Shown here one piece after another: positions 1 to 5,000 of a stretch of 5,785 bases of DNA. The notes beneath the pieces are model-generated. The model made no database searches. It worked only from the letters and a program-made list of their open reading frames with translations, and had not been told where the DNA came from. The position numbers and the translations under genes were made by a program. Source of the DNA: Pseudomonadota bacterium (GTDB lineage Bacteria > Pseudomonadota > Alphaproteobacteria > Rhizobiales > Xanthobacteraceae); assembly GCA_023390695.1 (NCBI GenBank), contig JAEWCJ010000191.1:1-5785 (forward strand), given 5' to 3'. The stretch's first letter is position 1; each line of letters begins with the position of its first letter.

Positions 1-654
1 CGGCACGACGCGGTTGCGCGCGGTGCCGCGATGTTCGACGCGTGACACGACTTCCTGTCCGACGAAGCAGCCCTTCTTGAAATCGACGCCGCCGAGTTGG
101 TCGAGATCAGCGTCATGCGGAAAGGTCTCGCCATAGATGAAATCGAGGCCGCCGCGCGGCACGCCGAGCGCGATGCGATGCGCTTCATATTCGCCGGCAT
201 CGACCAGCGTGGCGCCGAGGTCGGCGGCGGCCTTGTCGGCAAGCTGCGGCGGCAGCACGATGCGCTGGCCGAGCGCCGGCAGTCGCGGATCGGCTGCGAC
301 GAGGCCGTATTCGGTGTCGCCGGCACCGTTCCACACGGCCATGACACCAAGGCTCTCGGACAGATCCTGCACGGTCACCTTGGCGCGCAATTTGTAGAAA
401 TTGAGCTTTTCCACCAGCGTCGCCGCCAGGGCGCGGGGGCAATCCAGGAAAAAATCCCCGCCATCCGCCGCGGGCGCCCGCACGACGATGAAATCGGCGA
501 TGATCTTGCCCTGCGGGGTGAGCAGGGCGGCATAACGCGGGGTTTCCGGCGTCATATTGCCGATATCGGAGGTCACAAGTCCGTTGAGAAAGCCTTGGGA
601 TGGCTCGCCCGCGACCTTGACCACGCCGCGATCCGGAAGAAGCGCCGCTTTCAT
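1..654 (-). CDS. ygfZ: YgfZ/CAF17-like folate-binding Fe-S maintenance protein, N-terminal part (C-terminus beyond left edge)
   Basis: I translated this frame from the minus strand; it stays open for 218 codons from the ATG at 654-652 to the window edge. YgfZ proteins bind tetrahydrofolate and support the assembly or repair of certain iron-sulfur enzymes such as MiaB in the cytoplasm. The family signature K-G-C-F-V-G-Q-E lies at about residues 194-201, with the critical cysteine at 196. The N-terminus has the aminomethyltransferase-like fold pattern (G-F-L-N-G-L-V-T-S-D near residues 21-30, then L-T-P-Q-G-K-I). An AGGGA ribosome site (660-664) sits 5 nt before the ATG. Family members are roughly 280-330 residues, so about 65-110 residues are cut off by the window, not by mutation. 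The gene diverges from the dihydroorotase-family gene, a pairing I recall from other alphaproteobacteria. The assignment is confident because of the signature motif; the precise Fe-S client is unknown. Confidence 0.93.
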   Translation of the reverse strand, partial: MKAALLPDRGVVKVAGEPSQGFLNGLVTSDIGNMTPETPRYAALLTPQGKIIADFIVVRAPAADGGDFFLDCPRALAATLVEKLNFYKLRAKVTVQDLSESLGVMAVWNGAGDTEYGLVAADPRLPALGQRIVLPPQLADKAAADLGATLVDAGEYEAHRIALGVPRGGLDFIYGETFPHDADLDQLGGVDFKKGCFVGQEVVSRVEHRGTARNRVVP

Positions 655-713
655 TGGAATCCCTGCAAATCCCGGTAAACCCCAGCAAATGCTCTTGCCA
701 GAGGGAGCGCCGA

Positions 714-742
714 AACGTAAGGCGCTGGCGGCGACGGCTCAA
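714..742 (-). promoter_or_regulatory. candidate sigma-70-type promoter for ygfZ
   Basis: Read on the minus strand, TTGAGC (742-737) is followed after exactly 17 nt by TACGTT (719-714). The -35 box matches TTGACA at four of six positions and the -10 box keeps the T, A and final T of TATAAT. It would start transcription near 706 and leave a leader of about 50 nt before the ygfZ ATG. This is a pattern match only. For the divergent dihydroorotase-family gene I see TTGCCA at 695-700 but no acceptable -10 box behind it. Confidence 0.28.
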
Positions 743-780
743 GAGCGCTTTCAGCGGCTCTGCATAAATCCGGTATCAGC

Positions 781-2121
781 ATGGCAAAAACCTACGACCT
801 CATTCTCAAGGGCGGAATTGTCGTCAATCAGGACGGCGAGGGGCTGCGCGATGTCGGTATTTCGGGCGGCCGCATTGCCGAGATCGGGGATCTGTCGCAG
901 GCCTCTGCCGGCGAAATCATCGACTGCAAAGGGCTGCATGTGCTGCCCGGTGTGATCGACAGCCATGTACATTTCCGCGAGCCCGGCCTGACCCACAAGG
1001 AGGATCTTGAATCGGGATCGCGCGGCGCGGTGCTGGGCGGCGTGACGGCGGTGTTCGAAATGCCGAATACCGAGCCGAACACGATCGATGCCGCCGCGCT
1101 CGCCGACAAGGTGAAGCGTGCGCATCACCGCATGCATTGCGATTTCGCATTCTATGTGGGCGCGACGCGCGAGAACACCAAGGACCTCGCCGAACTCGAA
1201 CGGCTGCCGGGCTGTGCCGGTGTGAAGGTCTTCATGGGCGCGTCCACCGGCTCGCTGCTGATCGAGGACGACGAGGGCGTCCGCAATGTCCTCAACGTGA
1301 TCCGCCGCCGCGCGGCGTTCCATTCCGAGGATGAATATCGTCTGCGCGAACGCATGAACCTGCGGGTCGAGGGCGATCCGCGCTCGCATCCGGTCTGGCG
1401 CGACGAGATCGCGGCGCTCACCTGCACGAAGCGCCTGATCGCACTGGCGCGAGAAACCGGCAAACGCGTGCATGTGCTGCACGTGACCTCGAAGGAGGAG
1501 ATGGAATTCCTCGCCGGCCACAAGGATGTGGCGACGGTGGAAGTCACGCCGACGCATCTGACGCTGACCGCGCCCGATTGCTACGAACGTCTCGGGACGT
1601 TCGCGCAGCTCAATCCGCCGATCCGCGACGCGTCGCATCGCGAGGGGCTTTGGCGCGGATTGCAGCAAGGCGTCGTCGATACGATCGGCACCGATCATTC
1701 GCCGCATACGCGCGAGGAAAAATCGCATCCCTATCCGAAGACCCATTCCGGCATGACCGGCGTGCAGACCTTTGTCCCGATCATGCTCGACCATGTGAAT
1801 GCGGGCCGGCTGTCGCTTGCGCGTTTCGTGGATCTGACGAGCGCCGGCCCCGCCCGTGTCTTCGGCATCGCGCGTAAGGGCCGCATCGCCGTCGGCTATG
1901 ATGCGGATCTCACGGTGGTCGACCTGAAGCGGCGTGAAACCATCACCAATCAATGGATCGCCTCGCGCGCCGGCTGGACGCCCTATGACGGCCAGACGGT
2001 GACCGGCTGGCCGGTCGGCGCATTTGTGCGCGGCCGTCAGGCAATGTGGGATGGCGACGTGCTGTCCTCCGGACAGGGTGAAGCCATCGTGTTCCACGAA
2101 GCGATACAACCGCGCCTCTGA
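781..2121 (+). CDS. dihydroorotase-family cyclic amidohydrolase (446 aa)
   Basis: This is a complete amidohydrolase-superfamily enzyme, with a beta-sandwich flanking a TIM barrel. Dihydroorotases interconvert carbamoyl-aspartate and dihydroorotate in pyrimidine synthesis. Metal and catalytic residues are all present: H62-x-H64 in D-S-H-V-H-F-R-E-P-G, K149 in V-K-V-F-M-G (the lysine that is carboxylated in binuclear members), H181 in H-S-E-D-E, H234 in V-L-H-V-T-S, and D305 in G-T-D-H-S-P-H. R66 after H-x-H and N96 in M-P-N-T are the carboxylate-binding residues typical of dihydroorotases; allantoinases usually have Asn or Ser in place of that Arg. No clear Shine-Dalgarno precedes the ATG, but the N-terminus (D-L-I-L-K-G-G) begins where the family begins. 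The gene lies beside ygfZ and not beside pyrB. It may therefore be a second paralogue, so I leave the symbol pyrC out. The true substrate is inferred, not proven. Confidence 0.9.
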   Translation: MAKTYDLILKGGIVVNQDGEGLRDVGISGGRIAEIGDLSQASAGEIIDCKGLHVLPGVIDSHVHFREPGLTHKEDLESGSRGAVLGGVTAVFEMPNTEPNTIDAAALADKVKRAHHRMHCDFAFYVGATRENTKDLAELERLPGCAGVKVFMGASTGSLLIEDDEGVRNVLNVIRRRAAFHSEDEYRLRERMNLRVEGDPRSHPVWRDEIAALTCTKRLIALARETGKRVHVLHVTSKEEMEFLAGHKDVATVEVTPTHLTLTAPDCYERLGTFAQLNPPIRDASHREGLWRGLQQGVVDTIGTDHSPHTREEKSHPYPKTHSGMTGVQTFVPIMLDHVNAGRLSLARFVDLTSAGPARVFGIARKGRIAVGYDADLTVVDLKRRETITNQWIASRAGWTPYDGQTVTGWPVGAFVRGRQAMWDGDVLSSGQGEAIVFHEAIQPRL

Positions 2122-2132
2122 TTGCATTTTTA

Positions 2133-2151
2133 CCGCGCCGTCACGCGGCTT
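2133..2151 (+). terminator. weak stem-loop after the dihydroorotase-family gene
   Basis: CCGCG (2133-2137) pairs with CGCGG (2144-2148) across a 6-nt loop, 11 nt after the TGA stop, followed by CTTT. The five-pair G+C stem and three-T tail fit a weak intrinsic terminator, but the T tract is too short for confidence. It could be incidental in G+C-rich DNA. Confidence 0.25.
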
Positions 2152-2161
2152 TGGATTGGAA

Positions 2162-2171
2162 TGTGTATAGT
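2162..2171 (+). promoter_or_regulatory. possible -10 element upstream of the tandem receiver gene
   Basis: TATAGT at 2166-2171 matches TATAAT at five of six positions and is preceded by TGTG (2162-2165), resembling a slightly shifted extended -10. It lies 31 nt before the start codon, which would leave a short leader carrying the ribosome site. No -35 hexamer stands at the right distance (TTGGAT at 2151-2156 is only 9 nt away), so this is tentative. Confidence 0.25.
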
Positions 2172-2202
2172 CTCCAGCTATGAAGCGGGGGGAGGATGAG
2201 GA

Positions 2203-2958
2203 ATGAGCGGGCTGATCCTGTCTATTCGCATCCTGCTGGCGAGCGAATCGGAAGAAGACCGCGAGCTGCTGCGGCAAGGGGCGGCACGGGCATCGGTGCC
2301 CACCGAGCTTTTCGAAGCTGAATCGACCGGCAAGGCCGGCGGCTTTCTCGATCGCGGCGATATCGACATCGTCTTCATCGATGCCGCGCTACCCGGACAG
2401 GATCAGGTCCGGGTGATCAGGGCGGCGCGCGAGGCTGACAACAATCCTTTGATCGTTCTTCTGGTGACCGGCGCGGGCGGGATTGTGTCCGCAGCCGATG
2501 CGACGGCACCAAAACCCCGCAATGCGATCGAGGCCGGCATGCTGCTCAGCCGTTCCTCGCGCGCCCGGCTGCCCGTGCACGCGCTGGTGGTCGATGATTC
2601 CTCCACCATGCGCAGCATCGTCAGAAAGATCCTGGCGGCGAGCCGCTTCAGGCTGAGCGTTGCGGAAGCCGACGACGGCGCCAGGAGCGTCGAGCAGGTG
2701 CGCGGAGGCGGCGTCGACGTCGTGTTCCTCGACTACAATATGCCCGGTCTCAACGGCCTTGCCACGCTGGGCGAGCTCAAGCGCGCCAAACCGGATGTCG
2801 ATGTCATCATCATGACGTCCGCGCAGGATCTGGCGATTGCCGACCGCGCCCTGCGCGCCGGCGCCAGCGCGTTTCTGCAGAAGCCGTTCTATCCTGCCGA
2901 TATCGATGCCGTGCTGTATTCGCGCTACGGCCTGATGCCCTGCGCGCGCAGGGATTAA
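2203..2958 (+). CDS. stand-alone tandem receiver (REC-REC) protein with a degenerate first receiver (251 aa)
   Basis: The protein consists of two CheY-like receiver domains and nothing else, so it probably acts by protein-protein contact in the cytoplasm and not as a DNA-binding regulator. REC2 (about residues 125-245) is intact: acidic pair D131-D132, phospho-acceptor D177 in F-L-D-Y-N-M-P-G, switch T205 in M-T-S-A, and K227 in Q-K-P-F. REC1 (about 8-118) is degenerate. The acidic pair is replaced by S14-E15 in L-A-S-E-S. D60 in F-I-D-A-A-L-P-G and T89 are kept. The distance from T89 to the only K-P (K104-P105) is about 15 residues instead of about 22, so helix 4 appears to be missing. A strong GGAGG (2191-2195) lies 7 nt before the ATG and fixes the start; the ATG at 2196 is out of frame. 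The gene converges with the small gene at 2991. No histidine kinase or output gene is nearby. The domain call is firm; the pathway is unknown. Confidence 0.92.
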   Translation: MSGLILSIRILLASESEEDRELLRQGAARASVPTELFEAESTGKAGGFLDRGDIDIVFIDAALPGQDQVRVIRAAREADNNPLIVLLVTGAGGIVSAADATAPKPRNAIEAGMLLSRSSRARLPVHALVVDDSSTMRSIVRKILAASRFRLSVAEADDGARSVEQVRGGGVDVVFLDYNMPGLNGLATLGELKRAKPDVDVIIMTSAQDLAIADRALRAGASAFLQKPFYPADIDAVLYSRYGLMPCARRD

Positions 2959-2990
2959 CGAAGACCGCGCGGCCGGTTCGCCGAAGCGGA

Positions 2991-3257
2991 CTATTGGCGC
3001 AGGATGTCCGCAGAAAACTCGCCGTTGCGGATGCGGTCCGGCAGCCCCTCGGCGAATTTGGCGGCGGCGTCCTCGCCATAGGTGGAGACGAACTCGATCA
3101 GGGCCGCGAACAGGCAGGCCTGCGCCATGCAATCGTCGTCGATGCCGTCGAGGCGCGCCGCGGCCCAGGCCTCGTGCACGTATCCGAGAGCGGCTTTCTT
3201 CTGTTCCTGATCCGGAACCGGATCGGCGTCCGCATATGCGCGCGTCAGATTACTCAT
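2991..3257 (-). CDS. small conserved-looking hypothetical protein (88 aa)
   Basis: I do not recognise this family. From the ATG at 3257 the product is 88 residues, acidic, soluble and mostly helical by eye, with no signal peptide or membrane segment. It has two cysteines in the central helix (D-D-D-C-M-A-Q-A-C) and ends in S-A-D-I-L-R-Q. I prefer this start to the upstream in-frame start at 3311 because AAGGG (complement of 3262-3266) lies 4 nt before it. The 18 extra residues of the longer version are also low-complexity and would overlap a perfect hairpin at 3291-3314. The gene is convergent with the tandem receiver gene (32 nt apart) and is the last of four minus-strand genes. It is separated from the DUF2385 gene by about 120 nt, so it may have its own promoter. 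Codon use looks like its neighbours. A real gene is likely; the function is unknown. Confidence 0.72.
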   Translation of the reverse strand: MSNLTRAYADADPVPDQEQKKAALGYVHEAWAAARLDGIDDDCMAQACLFAALIEFVSTYGEDAAAKFAEGLPDRIRNGEFSADILRQ

Positions 3258-3290
3258 GTCACCCTTTTGGGGCGCGCGCTCGCCCGCCCT

Positions 3291-3314
3291 CCCGTGCTCT
3301 TTGCTTAGCACGGG
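3291..3314. repeat. perfect 8-bp inverted repeat (hairpin or operator-like) upstream of the 88-aa gene
   Basis: CCCGTGCT (3291-3298) and AGCACGGG (3307-3314) are perfectly complementary across an 8-nt loop. The element lies 34 nt before the ATG of the 88-aa gene and about 65 nt after the stop of the DUF2385 gene. Neither strand has a T tract after the stem, so it is not a standard intrinsic terminator. It could be an operator for a dimeric regulator, an mRNA leader hairpin, or a processing or rho-dependent end. The inverted repeat is directly visible; the role is inferred. Confidence 0.5.
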
Positions 3315-3353
3315 GATGCCGGAGGGGGAGCCGCACCTTTAAGAACGGTTAAC

Positions 3354-3369
3354 GCGCGAATTGACGCGC
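3354..3369 (-). terminator. weak stem-loop after the DUF2385 gene
   Basis: On the minus strand GCGCG (3369-3365) pairs with CGCGC (3358-3354) across a 6-nt A+T-rich loop, beginning 9 nt after the TAA stop. It is followed by GTTAACCGTTCTT, which is only moderately T-rich. This could be a weak terminator separating the DUF2385 gene from the 88-aa gene. The alternating GC stem could also be chance. Confidence 0.25.
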
Positions 3370-3378
3370 AAGGGTCGC

Positions 3379-3768
3379 TTAATTGGTGTAGCGGGCGGTG
3401 ATCTCGCGGGCGATCTTGGCGCCTTCCTCGAGGTAGCGCCGGATGGCGACATCCGCGGCCGGGGTGCAGGTGCGGTAGGTCTGCTGGAAGCCGCTATAGC
3501 CGCGGTTGAAGCTGGCCACCATCTTGGCGCGGCGTTCCGGGGCTTGCGCCTCGGCATCCATCAGCGCCTGCATTTCATTGCGCCATTTGGTGCCTTCATT
3601 GGCGCCGCAGACGCCGCGCAGGTAATGCAGGGCGCCGAGAATTTCCGAGAGCCGCTGCAAATCGGCCTCGAAGGCATCGCCGCTATCGACCGCCCAGGCC
3701 GGCGGGGCGGTCAACGGCATCAGCAGACACAGGATGAGGGCGAGGCGGCGGGCCATGATCAGGGACAT
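3379..3768 (-). CDS. DUF2385 / TIGR02301-family exported protein (129 aa)
   Basis: This belongs to an uncharacterised alphaproteobacterial family. I recognise it by the order L-H-Y-L-R-G-V-C-G, W-R-x-E-M-Q-A-L, F-N-R-G-Y-x-G-F-Q-Q-T-Y-R-T-C-T and R-Y-L-E-E-G-A. A signal peptide is clear: positive residues R7-R8, a hydrophobic stretch at 9-21, and a likely cut after A-W-A (A26). The mature part is helical and has two well-separated conserved cysteines, C54 and C101, which suggest a periplasmic disulfide. The start at 3768 is chosen because GGAG (complement of 3774-3777) lies 5 nt upstream. A longer reading to 3837 would run into the upstream NUDIX gene and bury the signal peptide; an ATG at 3756 has no ribosome site. 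It begins 28 nt after the NUDIX stop, so the two are probably co-transcribed. Family and export are confident; the biochemical role is unknown. Confidence 0.88.
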   Translation of the reverse strand: MSLIMARRLALILCLLMPLTAPPAWAVDSGDAFEADLQRLSEILGALHYLRGVCGANEGTKWRNEMQALMDAEAQAPERRAKMVASFNRGYSGFQQTYRTCTPAADVAIRRYLEEGAKIAREITARYTN

Positions 3769-3773
3769 ATGCG

Positions 3774-3777
3774 CTCC
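3774..3777 (-). promoter_or_regulatory. ribosome binding site deciding the DUF2385 start
   Basis: GGAG on the minus strand sits 5 nt before the ATG at 3768 and selects it over an in-frame start at 3837 and an internal ATG at 3756. It lies in the 28-nt gap behind the NUDIX stop codon. Confidence 0.6.
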
Positions 3778-3796
3778 GCCGGAACCTGCCGCAAGC

Positions 3797-4252
3797 TCAG
3801 ACCGGCCGTTCCAGCCGCTCGAATGCGGCCGCCACAATTTCCGCCAGCCCCTCGGTGGTTTTCAGCCCGGCAAGCTGGGACGGATGCAGCCAGTGGGCCT
3901 GGTCCAGTTCCTCATTGAGTCGCACCTCGCCGGACTGCCAGCGAGCGGCAAAGGACAGGACCACAAAATGCCGCGAGACGCGGTTGTTGCCGTCGCGCAG
4001 GATGATTTCCCGGAAGCCGGCCAGCGCCAGCGGCTCGATCTCGAGGCCGGTCTCCTCCCGCACCTCCCGCGTCACCGCTTCGGTCAGCGTTTCGCCGGTT
4101 TCCACCACCCCACCGGGCAGGGTGTAAACGCCGCTTCCCGGCATGCGCGCCCGCCGCACGATCAGCACCCGGCCGTCGCGGATGATGGCGGCGCTGGCGG
4201 CCAGAAAGGGACGGTCGGGATAAATACGCTGTTCGCTCACGGCGGGACTCAC
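3797..4252 (-). CDS. NUDIX hydrolase (151 aa, GTG start)
   Basis: NUDIX enzymes hydrolyse nucleoside diphosphates linked to another moiety, such as damaged dNTPs, NADH, ADP-ribose or nucleotide sugars, using Mg2+. The full Nudix box G-x5-E-x7-R-E-V-R-E-E-T-G-L is present at residues 48-70, with E63, E66 and E67 as the metal-binding glutamates. It is preceded by A-A-I-I-R-D-G-R-V-L and Y-T-L-P-G-G and followed by the normal strand order. The length is that of a single-domain cytosolic member. No in-frame ATG exists. The start is GTG at 4252 or GTG at 4240, four codons later; neither has a good ribosome site, and an in-frame TAG blocks any longer version. It follows the 169-aa exported protein gene by 64 nt and precedes the DUF2385 gene by 28 nt, on the same strand. 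Family is certain. The substrate cannot be read from the sequence, though V-V-R-R-A and the L-P-G-G-V-V-E-T-G-E block resemble ADP-ribose/NADH-type or MutT-like members. Confidence 0.93.
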   Translation of the reverse strand: MSPAVSEQRIYPDRPFLAASAAIIRDGRVLIVRRARMPGSGVYTLPGGVVETGETLTEAVTREVREETGLEIEPLALAGFREIILRDGNNRVSRHFVVLSFAARWQSGEVRLNEELDQAHWLHPSQLAGLKTTEGLAEIVAAAFERLERPV

Positions 4253-4316
4253 GTCTGCTGATGTGCGGGCACCCTAGATCATCGCGTGCCTCGCCGCATC
4301 GGCTGCAGGACAAAGA

Positions 4317-4826
4317 TCAGTCGAATGTCAGCTTGCGCAGCCGGTCGGCGAGGGGCGCCACCGTCGACTGGAACGGCTTGCCCTTTTCGCGCAGGGCGAC
4401 GATCTGCTTGCGTTGCTCAGCCCACATTTCATGCATCGCCTTTTTTTGCTCGGCGGTCATGTCGGACGCGGCGTCCACCTGCTTGCGCAGGTCCTCGAAG
4501 ATGGTCTTGATCTCGGCGTCCGGAATGGTCGCGAAAAATCCCGTCATGGTTTCATCGACCGCGCGCTTCCAGGTCGCCTGGCTGAAACCGGCCTTGGCGA
4601 TCAGCTTCTTGTCTTCGGCATCCTGCTCGAACCAGTCATTGGCGGCCTCACCGTCATAGGCGATCTGCACGTCGTCGGCCTTCAGCTCTTCCAGGATGCT
4701 GACCACCGCCTCCGCCTCGCGTGCCGTGAGGGCGAAGGCGCTGTCGATCCGCAACAGGCTCAGACCGGCCAGCAAGGCGGCGGCGAGACATCCGGCGATA
4801 AAAATCCTCTGGACGGAAACGGGCAT
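4317..4826 (-). CDS. exported helical protein of unknown function (169 aa)
   Basis: I cannot name a family. The N-terminus is a good Sec signal peptide: R7, hydrophobic residues 8-25, and a probable cut after S-A-F-A (A32). I-A-G-C at 10-13 resembles a lipobox but comes only three residues after the positive charge, too early for a lipoprotein. The mature part (about 137 residues) has no cysteine and looks all-helical. A charged stretch at residues 103-148 contains M-T-A-E-Q-K-K-A-M-H-E-M-W-A-E-Q-R, which faintly recalls the L-T-x-x-Q repeats of Spy/CpxP periplasmic chaperones. That resemblance is weak and I do not assign it. GGAG (complement of 4836-4839) lies 9 nt before the ATG at 4826. 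It heads the four-gene minus-strand cluster and diverges from yedK. A real, exported protein is likely; its function is unknown. Confidence 0.82.
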   Translation of the reverse strand: MPVSVQRIFIAGCLAAALLAGLSLLRIDSAFALTAREAEAVVSILEELKADDVQIAYDGEAANDWFEQDAEDKKLIAKAGFSQATWKRAVDETMTGFFATIPDAEIKTIFEDLRKQVDAASDMTAEQKKAMHEMWAEQRKQIVALREKGKPFQSTVAPLADRLRKLTFD

Positions 4827-4940
4827 TTCACATGGCTCCGGTGCATGGCAGGCGCCGCCGATGCGGCCCTGTGACCTCCAGCAAATCCGGCGTTGGCGGT
4901 CAATCTTGCCGGTTGGGGCGAGGTATGCGCAGCGGCGAGC

Positions 4941-4954
4941 GATTCGGACGAATC
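4941..4954. promoter_or_regulatory. perfect palindrome containing two GANTC sites in the divergent intergenic region
   Basis: GATTCG (4941-4946) and CGAATC (4949-4954) form a perfect inverted repeat with a 2-nt centre, and each arm contains one GANTC site, the target of the alphaproteobacterial CcrM methylase. It lies 47 nt before the yedK start and about 115 nt before the divergent exported-protein gene, in the only intergenic stretch where both could have promoters. CcrM sites in promoters can affect transcription in this class. A regulatory role here is inferred. I see no LexA-type GTTC-N7-GTTC box beside it. Confidence 0.4.
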
Positions 4955-4987
4955 AGGCATAGTCCGTTGCAGTGACAAAATGGCGTC

Positions 4988-4992
4988 GGGAG
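4988..4992 (+). promoter_or_regulatory. ribosome binding site deciding the yedK start
   Basis: GGGAG lies 8 nt before the ATG at 5001. It supports initiation exactly where the protein must begin with Met-Cys, not at in-frame alternatives upstream as far as 4893. Confidence 0.7.
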
Positions 4993-5000
4993 TTGCGGGC

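Noticed and set aside
97..678. 193-codon plus-strand frame opposite ygfZ
   Set aside because: The minus strand encodes the YgfZ signature K-G-C-F-V-G-Q-E, so the plus-strand frame is its shadow.
751..2277. 508-codon open frame on the minus strand
   Set aside because: It lies antisense to the dihydroorotase-family gene, which has all its catalytic motifs. The antisense translation is rich in Arg, His and Ala with no recognisable domain, as expected for a shadow frame in high-G+C DNA.
2389..3132. 247-codon minus-strand frame across the receiver gene
   Set aside because: It covers the well-supported second receiver domain and part of the small hypothetical gene in another frame. It has no domain and no ribosome site.
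3209..3224. Perfect 7-bp inverted repeat GATCCGG-AA-CCGGATC
   Set aside because: It lies inside the coding region of the 88-aa protein and is explained by the codons for Asp-Pro-Val-Pro-Asp, which are naturally palindromic.
3361..4261. Two long plus-strand frames (3361-3918 and 3734-4261)
   Set aside because: They lie antisense to the DUF2385 and NUDIX genes, both recognised by family motifs.
4317..4826. Lipoprotein call for the 169-aa exported protein from I-A-G-C at residues 10-13
   Set aside because: The cysteine is only six residues after the arginine, leaving too short a hydrophobic core. A normal signal peptidase site (S-A-F-A) follows at residue 32.
4893..5000. Upstream extension of yedK by 36 residues
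   Set aside because: SRAP proteins need Cys at position 2. The ATG at 5001 gives Met-Cys and has GGGAG 8 nt upstream.
4827..5000. LexA (SOS) operator upstream of yedK
   Set aside because: I looked for the alphaproteobacterial GTTC-N7-GTTC pattern and its complement and found none, despite the family's SOS-associated name.
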